Part shown: positions 35,766 to 44,638 of the stretch, piece after piece
Layout: every line of letters starts with the position of its first letter
How positions within the stretch are numbered: position 1 is the stretch's first letter
NCBI GenBank assembly: GCA_035533075.1
Contig: DATLUO010000242.1
Location: 1-54,661, forward strand
DNA from: Pirellulales bacterium
GTDB lineage: Bacteria > Planctomycetota > Planctomycetia > Pirellulales > JAICIG01
Reading direction: 5' to 3'
Length of the DNA: 54,661 nucleotides
Made by a program: the position numbers and the translations under genes
Notes under the pieces: generated by a model
The model's database searches: none
Seen by the model: the letters and a program-made list of their open reading frames with translations, nothing else
Told to the model about the DNA's origin: nothing

Positions 35766-35993
35766 ATGTCTGCATCGATGAAGGAGCTGGGGATTGATCG
35801 GCTCAGTGTGGCGGAGCGTATCTTGTTGGTTGAAGAGATTTGGGACAGCATCGCGGCCAGCCCCGAAGCCTTCACACTGACCGAGTCACACCGGCAGGAT
35901 CTGGACCGTCGCTTGGAACAATACCGCGACAACCCCAAGGCAGGCGCTCCCTGGGAGGAAGTCAAGGCGCGATTGCAGAGGAAGACCGATTGA
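35766..35993 (+). CDS. TIGR02574-type antitoxin (addiction module component)
   Basis: A 75-residue helical protein matching the putative addiction-module component family: LSVAERILLVEEIWDSIA, then LTESHRQDLDRRLEQYRDNP and PWEEVKARL. Members pair with RelE/ParE-type toxins and neutralise them. ATG 35766 is preceded by GAGG. Its TGA stop overlaps the TTG start of the toxin frame (TTGA), the coupling usual for such pairs. The gene is intact although the toxin is not. The module separates sucA from sucB. Confidence 0.85.
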   Translation: MSASMKELGIDRLSVAERILLVEEIWDSIAASPEAFTLTESHRQDLDRRLEQYRDNPKAGAPWEEVKARLQRKTD

Positions 35994-36285
35994 GCCTCAA
36001 GCTGATCATCAACCCTGAAGCGGAAGCGGATTTGGCCCAGGCGCGGCGATGGTACGACGAGAAGCGCGCTGGACTCGGCGACCGTTCCTTATGTCGGTTG
36101 AAGCTGTTTTTGATCGCATTTGCCGCCACCCGGAGCTGCACGCGATCGTATATCGCGACTTGCGGATGGCGTTGGTTCGCCGGTTTCCCTACGCGGTGGT
36201 GTACCGCGTGGACGACGATCAAATCACCGTGATCGCAGTTTATCACACTCGGCGAGATGAGCGCGGTTGGCAGTTGCGAGCATAA
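35990..36285 (+). pseudogene. RelE/ParE-type toxin with a 1-nt frameshift
   Basis: Starting at TTG 35990 the frame reads LKLIINPEAEADLAQARRWY through EKRAGLGDR, the normal N-terminus of a ParE/RelE toxin. After 36084 the rest continues one frame down: FLMSVEAVFDRICRHPEL, then RDLRMALVRRFPYAVVYRVD and a stop at 36283-36285. Loss of one base in GACCG/TTCCTT explains the shift. Without the shift the product would be about 98 residues, the usual size. Unless this is a sequencing error, the toxin is dead while its antitoxin is intact. Confidence 0.82.
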
Positions 36286-36599
36286 GATGGTATGGAATTT
36301 GAGTCTCTCCGATTTCCGAAGATGCCCAATGGTTGTGGCCACGTCCACCGGAGTCCCGTTCATGACCGAACCATCCGGCGAGCCGCCGGCCCGCTATCAG
36401 TTCTCAATTGGCCACATTCTGCTCCTAACCGCTCGTGCGGCACTGAATTCGGTTACGACGATGCGACGCAGCCCATTGAGCAGATCCGACAAGCGTGGGT
36501 CGATCGCGGAGCAGTCTGGTGGAGCGATAGCCGCCGGCCGCCCGCGGGTTGGTCAGGCACCCGGCAATTGGAAGAGTCAGGATTGCTGAATCCGAAATC
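36286..36599. other. gap before sucB with possible gene remnants
   Basis: Just over 300 bp. A plus-strand frame from ATG 36362 starts like small planctomycete membrane proteins (ARYQFSIGHILLLTA) but then loses any helix pattern and stops at 36589. Another frame, reading YDDATQPIEQIRQAW, ends in a TGA at 36601-36603 that overlaps the sucB ATG (ATGA). One reading is a truncated, frameshifted small gene. Neither frame is safe enough to call. Confidence 0.35.
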
Positions 36600-37883
36600 A
36601 TGAGCATCGAACTGAAAGTCCCCATCGTTGGTGAATCGATCCGCGAAGTGCAGATCGGCGATTGGCTGAAAGCCGAAGGCGAGTTCGTCGAGAAAGACCA
36701 GCCGGTCGTCGAGCTTGAGTCCGACAAGGCCACCGTCGAGCTGCCCGCTCCGGAATCGGGCAAGATCAGCAAAGTGCTCAAACGAAAAGGCGAGACGGCA
36801 AGCGTCGGTGAGGTCATCGGACAGCTTGAGCAAGCGGCCGCGCCGACGGGCGAGAAGCCGCCGGCGCCAAAACCTGATGAGCAGGCAAAGCCAAAGGCGG
36901 CAAAACCGGCGGCGAACCAACCGGCCGCCAAAACGGAGAGCGCCAAACCGCCGCAGCCGGCGCCGAAAGAACACGAGAAATCCGAGCGGTGGGTCGTGCC
37001 CGCCGCGCGACGCGCTTTGGCCGAACACGGCCTGACCGCCGAACAAGTCGAAGCATCCGGCCGCGGAGGCCGCTTGCTGAAGGAAGACGTCGACCGCTAC
37101 TTGGAGCACGCCAGGCAGCCTGCGCCGCAGCGCTCCGCGGTGGCCGACGCCCTGCACACGAGCGTGCTTGTGTCGGCGGGCGGCGGCGAAGACGAAGTCG
37201 TGCCCATGAGCCCCTTGCGGCGGCGCGTGGCCGAGCGGCTGGTCGAGGCGCAGCAGACCGCCGCCCTGCTGACGACGTTCAACGAAGTCGACATGTCGGC
37301 CGTGATGGCCTTGCGGCAAAAGTATCGCGACCCGTTCCAGGAAAAGTACGGCGTCAAGCTGGGCTTCATGTCGTTCTTCATGAAGGCGGTCATCGAGGCG
37401 CTCAAGCGGTTTCCGCAGGTCAACGCCGAGATTCGCGGCACCGATATCGTGTATCACAACTACTACGACATCGGCATCGCCGTGGGCGGCGGCAAAGGGC
37501 TGGTCGTTCCGGTGCTGCGCGGGGCCGACCGCATGAGCTTCGCCGAGACCGAAAAGGCGATCGCCGATTTCGGCCAGCGTGCCCGCGACAACAAGATCAA
37601 AATCGAGGAGCTCTACGGGGGCACGTTCACGATATCCAACGGCGGCGTGTATGGTTCGCTGCTGTCGACGCCGATCGTGAACCCGCCGCAGAGCGGCATC
37701 TTGGGCCTGCACGCCATTCAAGACCGGCCGGTGGCCCGCGACGGGCAAGTCGTGGTGCGGCCCATGATGTATCTGGCCCTGACCTACGATCATCGGCTCG
37801 TCGATGGCCGCGAGGCCGTGCTCTTTCTGCGGCACGTGAAAGAACTGATTGAAGAACCGTCGCGGATTTTGTTGGAAATCTGA
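36600..37883 (+). CDS. sucB: 2-oxoglutarate dehydrogenase E2 (dihydrolipoamide succinyltransferase)
   Basis: A 427-residue core of the 2-oxoglutarate dehydrogenase complex that moves the succinyl group to CoA. The lipoyl domain (1-78) has the lipoylated Lys43 in [12 protein letters not shown] Pro/Ala/Lys-rich linker follows. The E1/E3-binding domain reads [19 protein letters not shown]. The catalytic domain has [20 protein letters not shown] and the active-site His in [14 protein letters not shown]. The ATG has no good Shine-Dalgarno and overlaps a preceding stop codon (ATGA), which hints at coupling to the upstream frame. The enzyme assignment to SucB, not the pyruvate complex, rests on the nearby sucA and the C-terminal pattern. 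Confidence 0.96.
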   Translation: MSIELKVPIVGESIREVQIGDWLKAEGEFVEKDQPVVELESDKATVELPAPESGKISKVLKRKGETASVGEVIGQLEQAAAPTGEKPPAPKPDEQAKPKAAKPAANQPAAKTESAKPPQPAPKEHEKSERWVVPAARRALAEHGLTAEQVEASGRGGRLLKEDVDRYLEHARQPAPQRSAVADALHTSVLVSAGGGEDEVVPMSPLRRRVAERLVEAQQTAALLTTFNEVDMSAVMALRQKYRDPFQEKYGVKLGFMSFFMKAVIEALKRFPQVNAEIRGTDIVYHNYYDIGIAVGGGKGLVVPVLRGADRMSFAETEKAIADFGQRARDNKIKIEELYGGTFTISNGGVYGSLLSTPIVNPPQSGILGLHAIQDRPVARDGQVVVRPMMYLALTYDHRLVDGREAVLFLRHVKELIEEPSRILLEI

Positions 37884-37966
37884 ACCCCGAACCCTTCCTC
37901 GGGCCCTTGCCATCGCCGCTCGCCATCGGTAACTTGTTCGGTGTCACCCAGATTAGGAGATCCGTC

Positions 37967-40687
37967 ATGACGACGTTGGTCACGAAGACCCTGCCCAGCA
38001 GGCGACTCACCTTGCGAGACAAGCTCTCGCGCCTCACGTTTCTCGAAGCCGCCAAGCTGCTCGGCCCGGAAGGCAAACGGCTCATTCAAACGAGCGGCAA
38101 TCTTTGGTCGATCAAGATCGACCAGCACGTCCATCTGGGCGACGACCTGTTTCGCCTGCGAATTCCCGGCGAAAGCGTCAACGGCCAGCCGGTGATCGTG
38201 ACCATCACGCTGATGGCCGAGGCCCGCGACCGGCTTCACTGGAATTGCACCGCGTGCGACGGGGCCTGCAAGCACGTGGGCGCCGCCTTCTCGCTCATTC
38301 TCGAAGACAAGACGCCGCTGGGCCTGGCCGCCGTGCCGCCCAAGCGCGTGGCCGTGGCCAGCCTGAGTGAAGAGGAGCTGATCGCCAAGGCCCTGGCCGA
38401 GCGGCTGGAGCGGGCCAAGGCCGAAAAGATGAAGCTGGAAGCGGCCGATCCCGCGCGGCCCTGGACCGACTACACCGTCACCAATCGCCTGACCGGCAAG
38501 AGCTACCGCGTCGCCCTGCGCGGCCTGGAGCCGGGCGATTCGTTCTGCTCGTGCCCCGATTTCCGCACCAACACGCTGGGCACCTGCAAGCACGTGCTGC
38601 ACGTGATTCACAAGATCAAGCGGAAGTTCAACGCGGCCGAGCTGCGGCGGACCTATCGACGCAAGCACATCGGCCTGCACTTGCGGTACGAGCGCGACGT
38701 GACGCTGCGATGGCTGCTGCCGGACAAAATGGACGAGGCGGCCGCGAAGATCGTCGGTCCCTTGCGAGATCGGCCCATCGAAGACCTGCACGACCTCATC
38801 GACCGGTTGGCGAAGCTCGAAAAGCTGGGCCACGAGGTGATGGTCTATCCCGATGCCGACGAGTTCATCCAGCAGCGGCTGGTGCAAGACCGCTTGCGGG
38901 AGCGCATGGCCGCCATCCGCCGCGACCCGGCCAATCACCCGCTGCGCACCTCGCTGCTCAAGGCGCCGTTGTTGCCGTACCAGTTGGACGGCGCGGCCTT
39001 CGCGGCCGGCGCGGGCCGGGCCATTCTGGCCGACGACATGGGACTGGGCAAGACGATTCAGGGCGTCGGCGCGGCCGAGCTGCTGGCCCGCGAGGCCGAT
39101 ATCAAGAAGGTGCTGGTGGTTTGCCCGGCGTCGCTCAAGTCGCAATGGCGCAGCGAGATTCACCGCTTCTGCCAGCGAGACGTGCAACTCATCGGCGGCG
39201 CCGCCCGCGACCGCTGGAACCAATACTCCAACGAATGCTTCTTCACCATTTGCAACTACGAGCAGGTGCTGCGCGACATTTTGTCGGTCGAGCGCGTCAA
39301 GTGGGATTTGATCATTCTCGACGAAGGACAGCGGATCAAGAACTGGGAGGCCAAGACCAGCAACGTCGTCAAGAGCCTCAAATCGCGGTTCGCCCTGGTG
39401 CTGTCGGGCACGCCGCTGGAGAACCGGCTCGACGACCTTTATTCGGTGGTGCAGTTCATCGACGCCCGGCGGCTGGGGCCGGGCTTCCGCTTCTTCAATA
39501 AGCACCGCGTGATCGACGAGAAGGGGAAGGTGCTGGGCTACAAGGACCTGGCCGACCTGCGCCAGGCGCTCAAGCCGGTGCTGCTGCGCCGCACGCGCGA
39601 CAGCGTGCGTCTGGATCTGCCGCCGCGGACGAGCGAGATCATCCGCATTCCGCCCACCGACGAACAGGTCGCGTTGCATGCGGGGCACATGCACACCGTG
39701 GCCACGATCGTGGGCAAAAAGTTCATCAGCGAAATGGATTTGCTGCGGCTGCAAAAAGCACTCTTGATGTGCCGCATGTCGGCCGACAGCACCTATCTAT
39801 GCGACAAACAAAAGCCCGGCTGGTCGAGCAAGCTGGAATACCTCGACGAACTTTTCGAGCGACTGTTCGAGGAGCAGGGGCGCAAGGTCGTGCTCTTTTC
39901 GGAGTGGACGACGATGCTCGATCTGATCGAGCCGCTGTTGAAGAAGCGTCAGCTCAACTTCGTGCGTCTCGACGGCAGCGTGCCGCAGCGGCAGCGGCAA
40001 GACCTGGTTCAAAAGTTCCAGACCGATCCGGAGTGCAAGCTGTTTATCACGACCAACGCCGGCTCGGTGGGCCTCAACCTGCAAGCGGCCAATACGGTGA
40101 TCAACGTCGATCTGCCGTGGAATCCGGCCGTGCTCGAACAGCGCATCGCACGGGCACACCGCATGGGCCAGACGCAAAGCGTGCAGGTCTACGTCTTGGT
40201 CACTGAGGAAACCATCGAAGACAACCTGCTGGCCACGATCGCCGCGAAAAAGGATCTGGCCTTGGCGGCGCTCGATTTCGAGTCGGAGGTGGACCGCGTC
40301 GACTTGTCCACCGGCATGGAGGAGTTGAAGAGCCGGCTGGAGATTTTGCTGGGCGCCAAGCCCGAAGCGCCGGTCGACGAGACGGTCAAGCAGGCGGCCA
40401 CGGAGGAAACGCGCCGGCTGACGGAAGGCCATCGCGAGCGCGTGGCTGCGGCGGGCGGCGAGTTGCTGGGCGCGGCGTTCAAGTTCTTGGGCGAGTTGGT
40501 TTCTCAGCAAGAGGTGGCGCCGCCGCCGCCCGAGTCGTTGGTCGCCAACCTTCGCGCCGGGCTAGGCGCCTGCGTCGAGGAAGACAGCGACGGCAAGCCG
40601 CGGCTGACCGTGACCTTGCCCGACCGCGGCGCGCTGGAGAGCCTGGCGCAGGCGCTGGCCAAACTACTGGCAACGGGCGGCGGGTAG
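37967..40687 (+). CDS. SNF2-family (Rad54-like) helicase with two zinc clusters
   Basis: A 906-residue ATP-dependent DNA translocase. Two Cys/His clusters precede the motor: one at about 93-102 (WNCTACDGACKH) and a SWIM-type finger at about 190-207 (FCSCPDFRTNTLGTCKH). The motor has motif I DDMGLGKT (356-363), a motif II DEGQ (452-455) in place of the usual DEAH/DEAQ, LVLSGTPLENRLDDLYSV, and in the second lobe FSEWTTMLDLIEPLL, TTNAGSVGLNLQAAN and RIARAHRMGQTQSVQV. A C-terminal region of about 150 residues is helical and unassigned. AGGAGA lies about 7 bp before ATG 37967. Bacterial members probably remodel protein-DNA complexes; its exact role is unknown. Confidence 0.93.
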   Translation: MTTLVTKTLPSRRLTLRDKLSRLTFLEAAKLLGPEGKRLIQTSGNLWSIKIDQHVHLGDDLFRLRIPGESVNGQPVIVTITLMAEARDRLHWNCTACDGACKHVGAAFSLILEDKTPLGLAAVPPKRVAVASLSEEELIAKALAERLERAKAEKMKLEAADPARPWTDYTVTNRLTGKSYRVALRGLEPGDSFCSCPDFRTNTLGTCKHVLHVIHKIKRKFNAAELRRTYRRKHIGLHLRYERDVTLRWLLPDKMDEAAAKIVGPLRDRPIEDLHDLIDRLAKLEKLGHEVMVYPDADEFIQQRLVQDRLRERMAAIRRDPANHPLRTSLLKAPLLPYQLDGAAFAAGAGRAILADDMGLGKTIQGVGAAELLAREADIKKVLVVCPASLKSQWRSEIHRFCQRDVQLIGGAARDRWNQYSNECFFTICNYEQVLRDILSVERVKWDLIILDEGQRIKNWEAKTSNVVKSLKSRFALVLSGTPLENRLDDLYSVVQFIDARRLGPGFRFFNKHRVIDEKGKVLGYKDLADLRQALKPVLLRRTRDSVRLDLPPRTSEIIRIPPTDEQVALHAGHMHTVATIVGKKFISEMDLLRLQKALLMCRMSADSTYLCDKQKPGWSSKLEYLDELFERLFEEQGRKVVLFSEWTTMLDLIEPLLKKRQLNFVRLDGSVPQRQRQDLVQKFQTDPECKLFITTNAGSVGLNLQAANTVINVDLPWNPAVLEQRIARAHRMGQTQSVQVYVLVTEETIEDNLLATIAAKKDLALAALDFESEVDRVDLSTGMEELKSRLEILLGAKPEAPVDETVKQAATEETRRLTEGHRERVAAAGGELLGAAFKFLGELVSQQEVAPPPPESLVANLRAGLGACVEEDSDGKPRLTVTLPDRGALESLAQALAKLLATGGG

Positions 40688-40969
40688 CATGTCGTCCATC
40701 GACGCGGGTGCTTGCGTCGGAACGGCGTCTGACCATCAGTGCGGCCGTCTGCTCTAATCAGGTGTCCTTGTAAGGATCGCTCATTTCGGCGTTTTATGCC
40801 CGGCCTTTATGAACAGGAACTGCCCCTCGGCACCCGGAAGAAGAGATGGCCAGTGAAATCACCAACGCCAACAGAGCAAAGCTTGTCACGCCGGACAGTT
40901 GGAATCAGCGTGGATGACACCACACGTCAGGTGACTCTAACTCAACATCGCGAGCGCATCCACAGCCTG

Positions 40970-41257
40970 TTACTCGACCAACTCGCAAACGTGGGGCTCG
41001 CGATCGACGTAAGGCAAGACTTGCGGGACGTAGATCTCGGTAACTGCTTTGTTCAGGCGATGCGTCTCCCAGGCGGCCTTCGACTCCCACCATTCGACGA
41101 GCAGAAAGCGGCGCTCGTCGGCCTGCGACTGGTAGACTTCGAACCGTTCGCAGCCCGGCTCCTGCCGGGAGAGCTGACAAGCCTTGGCCAGCCGCTCGCG
41201 AACGGCGGCGATGTTGGCGGGGTCTTTCACCGTCAGCCAGACGTTCAGGTAATACAT
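40970..41257 (-). CDS. ABM-domain (putative quinol monooxygenase-type) protein
   Basis: A 95-residue single-domain protein of the antibiotic biosynthesis monooxygenase fold: MYYLNVWLTVKDP, then REPGCERFEVYQSQADERRF, LLVEWWESKAAWETHRL and a C-terminal VLPYVDREP. The dimeric ferredoxin-like fold is expected. Substrate and activity are unknown; many members are simple quinol oxygenases or have no known reaction. The cold-shock-like gene lies 33 bp upstream on the same strand, so they are probably co-transcribed. Confidence 0.88.
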   Translation of the reverse strand: MYYLNVWLTVKDPANIAAVRERLAKACQLSRQEPGCERFEVYQSQADERRFLLVEWWESKAAWETHRLNKAVTEIYVPQVLPYVDREPHVCELVE

Positions 41258-41290
41258 TCGACGAAAACTCCGTGATGAGCCGGGAATGGT

Positions 41291-41608
41291 TCAATCGGCT
41301 TTGTTGCGCCAGGTGGGCTTCTTGGCGCGCGAGGCCGGGTGCCGCCGCAACATGCGAAACTCGCTCGGCTGTGGGGCGATGGCCGGCGGCGCCGCCTGCA
41401 TGGGCCGCACCCGACTGGCGCGCGGGCCGCGGTCGGCCGCGTCCGTTTGGTCCAGATCGTATTCGACGCGCTGCCCCGGCACGAGCGTGGCGAATTGGTC
41501 GCCCGCCACCGTCGAGCCGTGAAAGAAAACATCGGGCCCGCCGAGCGTCGGTTCGACGAATCCGCAATACTTACCGGGAAGTAATCTTTTGATCGTGCCT
41601 GTGGCCAT
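41291..41608 (-). CDS. cold-shock-domain protein with a basic C-terminal tail
   Basis: A 105-residue protein whose first 70 residues are a cold-shock OB fold: MATGTIKRLLPGKYCGFVEP, then PDVFFHGSTVAG and VPGQRVEYDLDQT. RNP2 (DVFFH) is normal. RNP1 is altered: KYCGFVEP in place of KGFGFI. The last 35 residues are Pro/Arg/Lys-rich and extend beyond the usual 67-70 residue protein, which may add RNA contacts. No Shine-Dalgarno was seen before ATG 41608. It precedes the ABM gene. Confidence 0.83.
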   Translation of the reverse strand: MATGTIKRLLPGKYCGFVEPTLGGPDVFFHGSTVAGDQFATLVPGQRVEYDLDQTDAADRGPRASRVRPMQAAPPAIAPQPSEFRMLRRHPASRAKKPTWRNKAD

Positions 41609-41843
41609 TTTGATGCAAGTCAGGTGCTGGTGAATGGTTATTGTCGCTGGTTTCCGGCCGTTCGCCAAGTGCCTTGCCCGCCCAGCGTAGCGGGTCTGAC
41701 GTAAAAAAGGTTGGCCGAGACGGGGCCGTTGTATACGATGAGAACGCACGGAACGCATCAAGTGGGGTTGATACATCCGTTGAATTCCGCAACAACCTAT
41801 GGCAGTCATGCGACCGGCCACCAGACCATCATGGAGGAAAGGT

Positions 41844-42857
41844 ATGGACGTCCCAAACAACTCGGAGACTTTGGTCTCACACCGCGGCGGCCGCGGCAGG
41901 TCGGCCGGCAGGCACTGGGCAACGGCCCTTGTCCTGGCGGCGGCGGTCTTGGGTGCCCGCAATGCTCCGGCCGATGAGAAGGCGGCGCCCGACAAACCGG
42001 TGGAAAAGCTCAATGGCAAGCTGGTGATCTGCGGCGGAGGAGTGTTGCCGGCGCAGCTTCGCAACCGCTTTCTCGAGCTGGCCGGTGGGGCCGCGGCGCG
42101 TGTCGTGGTTGTCACCACGGCCAGCGTTTATGCGGACACCGACAAGATGGCGGCCAAGCTCGCCTTTTGGCACGAGCAGAAGTTGGCCTCGCTGACGGTC
42201 CTGCACACGCGCTCGCGTCAAACCGCCGACGACCCGACTTTCGCCCAGCCGTTGCGCGAGGCGACGGGCGTTTGGTTCGTCGGCGGCAATCAGAATTGGC
42301 TCACCGAGACCTACTTGGGCACGCTCACTGAACAGGAAATCCGCGGCGTCTTGTGCCGTTCGGGCGTCGTCGGCGGCACTTCAGCCGGCGCGGCCATCAT
42401 GTCGCCGATCATGATCCGACGCGACAGACCCCAGCTCGAGGTCGGGCCGGGATTCGGCTTCCTGCCCGGCACGGTCGTCGATCAGCACTTCCTGAAGCGA
42501 AACCGTCAGGGCCGGCTGCTGAAGGTGCTCGATTTGTACCGCGACCTCGTCGGCTTGGGCATCGACGAAGGCACGGGCGTGGTCGTGGAAGGGAAGCACA
42601 TCAGCGTGGTCGGCGACTCGCAAGTGGTCGTCTGCTCTCCTGCCACGTCGGACGGACCGGAGTCGGTGCAATCGCTCGATCCCGGCGCCGAGGCCGATTT
42701 GGACGAGCTTCGCACGCTGGTGGCGCAGGTGCTGACCAAGCCGCAAATCGCCACCTCGTCAACCGTGAGCGTTTCGGCCCCTATCGCAAAGGAGCCGACG
42801 CCCAAAGCCGTTGATCCGCCGGAGCCGGCTGAGCCGGCGGCACGCGCGGCGCAGTGA
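41844..42857 (+). CDS. cyanophycinase-family (S51) serine peptidase, exported
   Basis: A 337-residue protein with a likely signal peptide (WATALVLAAAVLGARNAPAD) and then a cyanophycinase-type domain: LVICGGGVLPAQLRNRF, VWFVGGNQNWLTE, the nucleophile Ser in GVVGGTSAGAAIMSP, and VVDQHFLKRNRQGRLLKVL. The family cleaves beta-Asp-Arg bonds of cyanophycin or related isopeptides; secreted members feed on it. A tail of about 50 residues is Pro/Ala/Glu-rich. GGAGG lies 6 bp before ATG 41844. No cyanophycin synthetase is in the window, so scavenging or another isoaspartyl substrate is likely. Confidence 0.88.
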   Translation: MDVPNNSETLVSHRGGRGRSAGRHWATALVLAAAVLGARNAPADEKAAPDKPVEKLNGKLVICGGGVLPAQLRNRFLELAGGAAARVVVVTTASVYADTDKMAAKLAFWHEQKLASLTVLHTRSRQTADDPTFAQPLREATGVWFVGGNQNWLTETYLGTLTEQEIRGVLCRSGVVGGTSAGAAIMSPIMIRRDRPQLEVGPGFGFLPGTVVDQHFLKRNRQGRLLKVLDLYRDLVGLGIDEGTGVVVEGKHISVVGDSQVVVCSPATSDGPESVQSLDPGAEADLDELRTLVAQVLTKPQIATSSTVSVSAPIAKEPTPKAVDPPEPAEPAARAAQ

Positions 42858-42860
42858 AAG

Positions 42861-43022
42861 AGAAATGGAGGGACAGAGAGAGGGAGAGACGGAGCGAGAG
42901 AGAGACGGAGAGACAGGGAGAGGGGGAGAAAACAGGGAGCGACCGAAACGGCGATTCTACGTTGTGTCGCTCTTTCCCTCCCTCGCTCCGTCTCTCCGTC
43001 CTTCACTTGCTCCGTCCCTCCC
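42861..43022. repeat. purine-rich tract with pyrimidine-rich mirror arm
   Basis: The first part (about 42861-42935) is almost pure GA (GAGAGAGGGAGAGACGGAGC and similar). The second part (about 42966-43022) is almost pure CT (CTCCGTCTCTCCGTCC, CTCCGTCCCTCCCTCGC). The arms are imperfectly complementary and could make a long hairpin between the convergent cyanophycinase and hisB genes, acting as a terminator in both directions. A triplex-prone purine tract is also possible. Confidence 0.7.
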
Positions 43023-43026
43023 TCGC

Positions 43027-43620
43027 TTAGACGTCCAGCGTTCCCTTGGTGCTGGGAACGCCTTCCAGCCGCGGATCGTTTTCGACGGCCATCCGTAAGG
43101 CACGGGCGGCGGCCTTGAAAAGGGCTTCGCTGATGTGGTGGCTGTTGCGGCCGTAATGCACGAGCACGTGCAAATTGCACAGTGCGTTGGCGGCCAGGGC
43201 CTGCCAAAAATCTTCGACCAGCTCGCTGTCGAATTCGCCGATCTTGGCCGAGGGAAACTGGGCCTGGAAAACCAGAAAATAGCGGCCGCTCAGATCGACG
43301 GCGACCGTGGCCAGAGTCTCTTCCATCGGCAGTGTGAAGTGCCCGTAGCGGCGAATGCCCGATTTGTCGCCCAGGGCCTGGCGCAGCGCCCGGCCGAGGC
43401 AGATGCCGACGTCTTCGACGGTGTGGTGCTGATCGACGTGCAAATCGCCCTGGGCTTCGACGGTCAGGTCGAACGCCGCGTGTTTCGCCAGCAGCGTGAG
43501 CATGTGGTCGAAGAAGCCGATGCCGGTCGCCACGGCCGCGCTGCCCGCACCGTCGACGTTCAGTTCGACGCGAATCTCGGTTTCAGCCGTCTTGCGTTCA
43601 ATGCGTGCGGAGCGGGCCAT
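43027..43620 (-). CDS. hisB: imidazoleglycerol-phosphate dehydratase
   Basis: Histidine biosynthesis enzyme that dehydrates imidazole glycerol phosphate to imidazole acetol phosphate, in the cytoplasm as a Mn-dependent 24-mer. The 197-residue length is normal for the monofunctional form. Both metal-binding signatures are present: [17 protein letters not shown] and [18 protein letters not shown], and in the second half [11 protein letters not shown] and [20 protein letters not shown]. It stands alone here, without other his genes, and converges on the cyanophycinase gene. Confidence 0.97.
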   Translation of the reverse strand: MARSARIERKTAETEIRVELNVDGAGSAAVATGIGFFDHMLTLLAKHAAFDLTVEAQGDLHVDQHHTVEDVGICLGRALRQALGDKSGIRRYGHFTLPMEETLATVAVDLSGRYFLVFQAQFPSAKIGEFDSELVEDFWQALAANALCNLHVLVHYGRNSHHISEALFKAAARALRMAVENDPRLEGVPSTKGTLDV

Positions 43621-43645
43621 GCGGTTTAAGTCCCTGGAATGCGCG

Positions 43646-43684
43646 GTAAGGTGGGGCTAGTGAGCTTGCGAGCGCCGGACCACC
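43646..43684 (+). repeat. 39-bp dispersed palindromic repeat, copy 2
   Basis: GTAAGGTGGGGCTAGTGAGC then TTGCGAGCGCCGGACCACC. It differs from copy 1 at five or six positions. It lies just upstream of hisB, between divergent genes. Confidence 0.8.
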
Positions 43685-43750
43685 AATGCAAGTTTAAGCC
43701 ACGGACGGTCAGGAACCAAATGCCCCATGCCGCAAAGGCATCACCTGACG

Positions 43751-43756
43751 TATAAT
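43751..43756 (+). promoter_or_regulatory. possible -10 box of the DUF4058 gene
   Basis: A perfect TATAAT 39 bp before the ATG at 43795, in an otherwise GC-rich gap. No good -35 box was found 16-18 bp upstream. Confidence 0.3.
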
Positions 43757-43794
43757 AAGGCCATATACCAGAGCGGCGCATTGAGACAAACACG

Positions 43795-44532
43795 ATGCCG
43801 GTTCACGACTGGACCCGCGTGAAAGCGGGCATATTCCACGATTTCCATAACGCGTGGATCACGCACCTCAAAGAAACCCTCAACGGCGGTTTGCTGCCGA
43901 AGGGTTACTACGCCTTGGGCGAACAGCACGCCGGCCGCCTGATCGCCGATATCCTCACCCTGCACGACGGAGAGCCGCGGACGACGCCGCCCGACAAGGG
44001 CGGCGTGGCCGTGGCCGATGCACCGCCGCAAGTCGGCCGCAAAATGGTGGCCAGCGAAAACGCGGCATATCGCGCCCTGCGGCGGACGCTCGCTATCCGC
44101 CACACCAGCGGCCATCGGCTCGTGGCGCTCGTAGAAATCGTGTCACCCGCCAACAAAGATCGCCGCCAAAGCGTGCAGGACTTCGTCGAAAAGGCAATCG
44201 GCGCGCTTCGCGCCGGGTGCCATCTGACCGTCGTCGATATGTTTCCACCGGGCATTGATGATCCCCAGGGCATGCATGGCCTGATTTGGGAGTACTTCGA
44301 CCCGGAAGACTACCTGATGCCCGCCGCGAAGCCCTTGACCCTGGCTTCGTACTGTGCCGGCGACGTGCCCGAGGCCTATGTGGCTCATATCGCCCTGGGC
44401 GACAAGATCCCTGAGATGCCCTTGTTCTTGCATGACGGCCACTATGTCAACCTGCCGCTGGCCGCCACTTACGATGCGGCCTGGCGCGGCGTTCCGCAAT
44501 ACTGGCAGCAGGTGCTGGAAGCCATCCTATGA
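43795..44532 (+). CDS. DUF4058-family protein
   Basis: A 245-residue protein starting MPVHDWTRVKAGIFHDFHNA, with LPKGYYALGEQHAGRL, RHTSGHRLVALVEIVSPANK, FVEKAIGALRAGCHLTVVD and a C-terminal LPLAATYDAAWRG. I recognise this as a family common in planctomycetes and cyanobacteria (DUF4058). The VEIVSPANK block with acidic residues before it recalls the PD-(D/E)XK nuclease fold, but I cannot confirm activity. No signal peptide. It begins 39 bp after a TATAAT. Confidence 0.75.
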   Translation: MPVHDWTRVKAGIFHDFHNAWITHLKETLNGGLLPKGYYALGEQHAGRLIADILTLHDGEPRTTPPDKGGVAVADAPPQVGRKMVASENAAYRALRRTLAIRHTSGHRLVALVEIVSPANKDRRQSVQDFVEKAIGALRAGCHLTVVDMFPPGIDDPQGMHGLIWEYFDPEDYLMPAAKPLTLASYCAGDVPEAYVAHIALGDKIPEMPLFLHDGHYVNLPLAATYDAAWRGVPQYWQQVLEAIL

Positions 44533-44638
44533 CCACCATCCACACCGACGCCCACGCGTGTCTCAAGATTCGCTCGTGTGCGGCCGATAAGAGCATTGAA
44601 TACGGTTGGCCTCACTCATTGTGCCGAGACGTTATCTA

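Noticed and set aside
40688..40969. Possible small gene between the SNF2 and ABM genes
   Set aside because: No frame has a start with a ribosome binding site and protein-like composition. The plus frame here runs antisense through the ABM gene.
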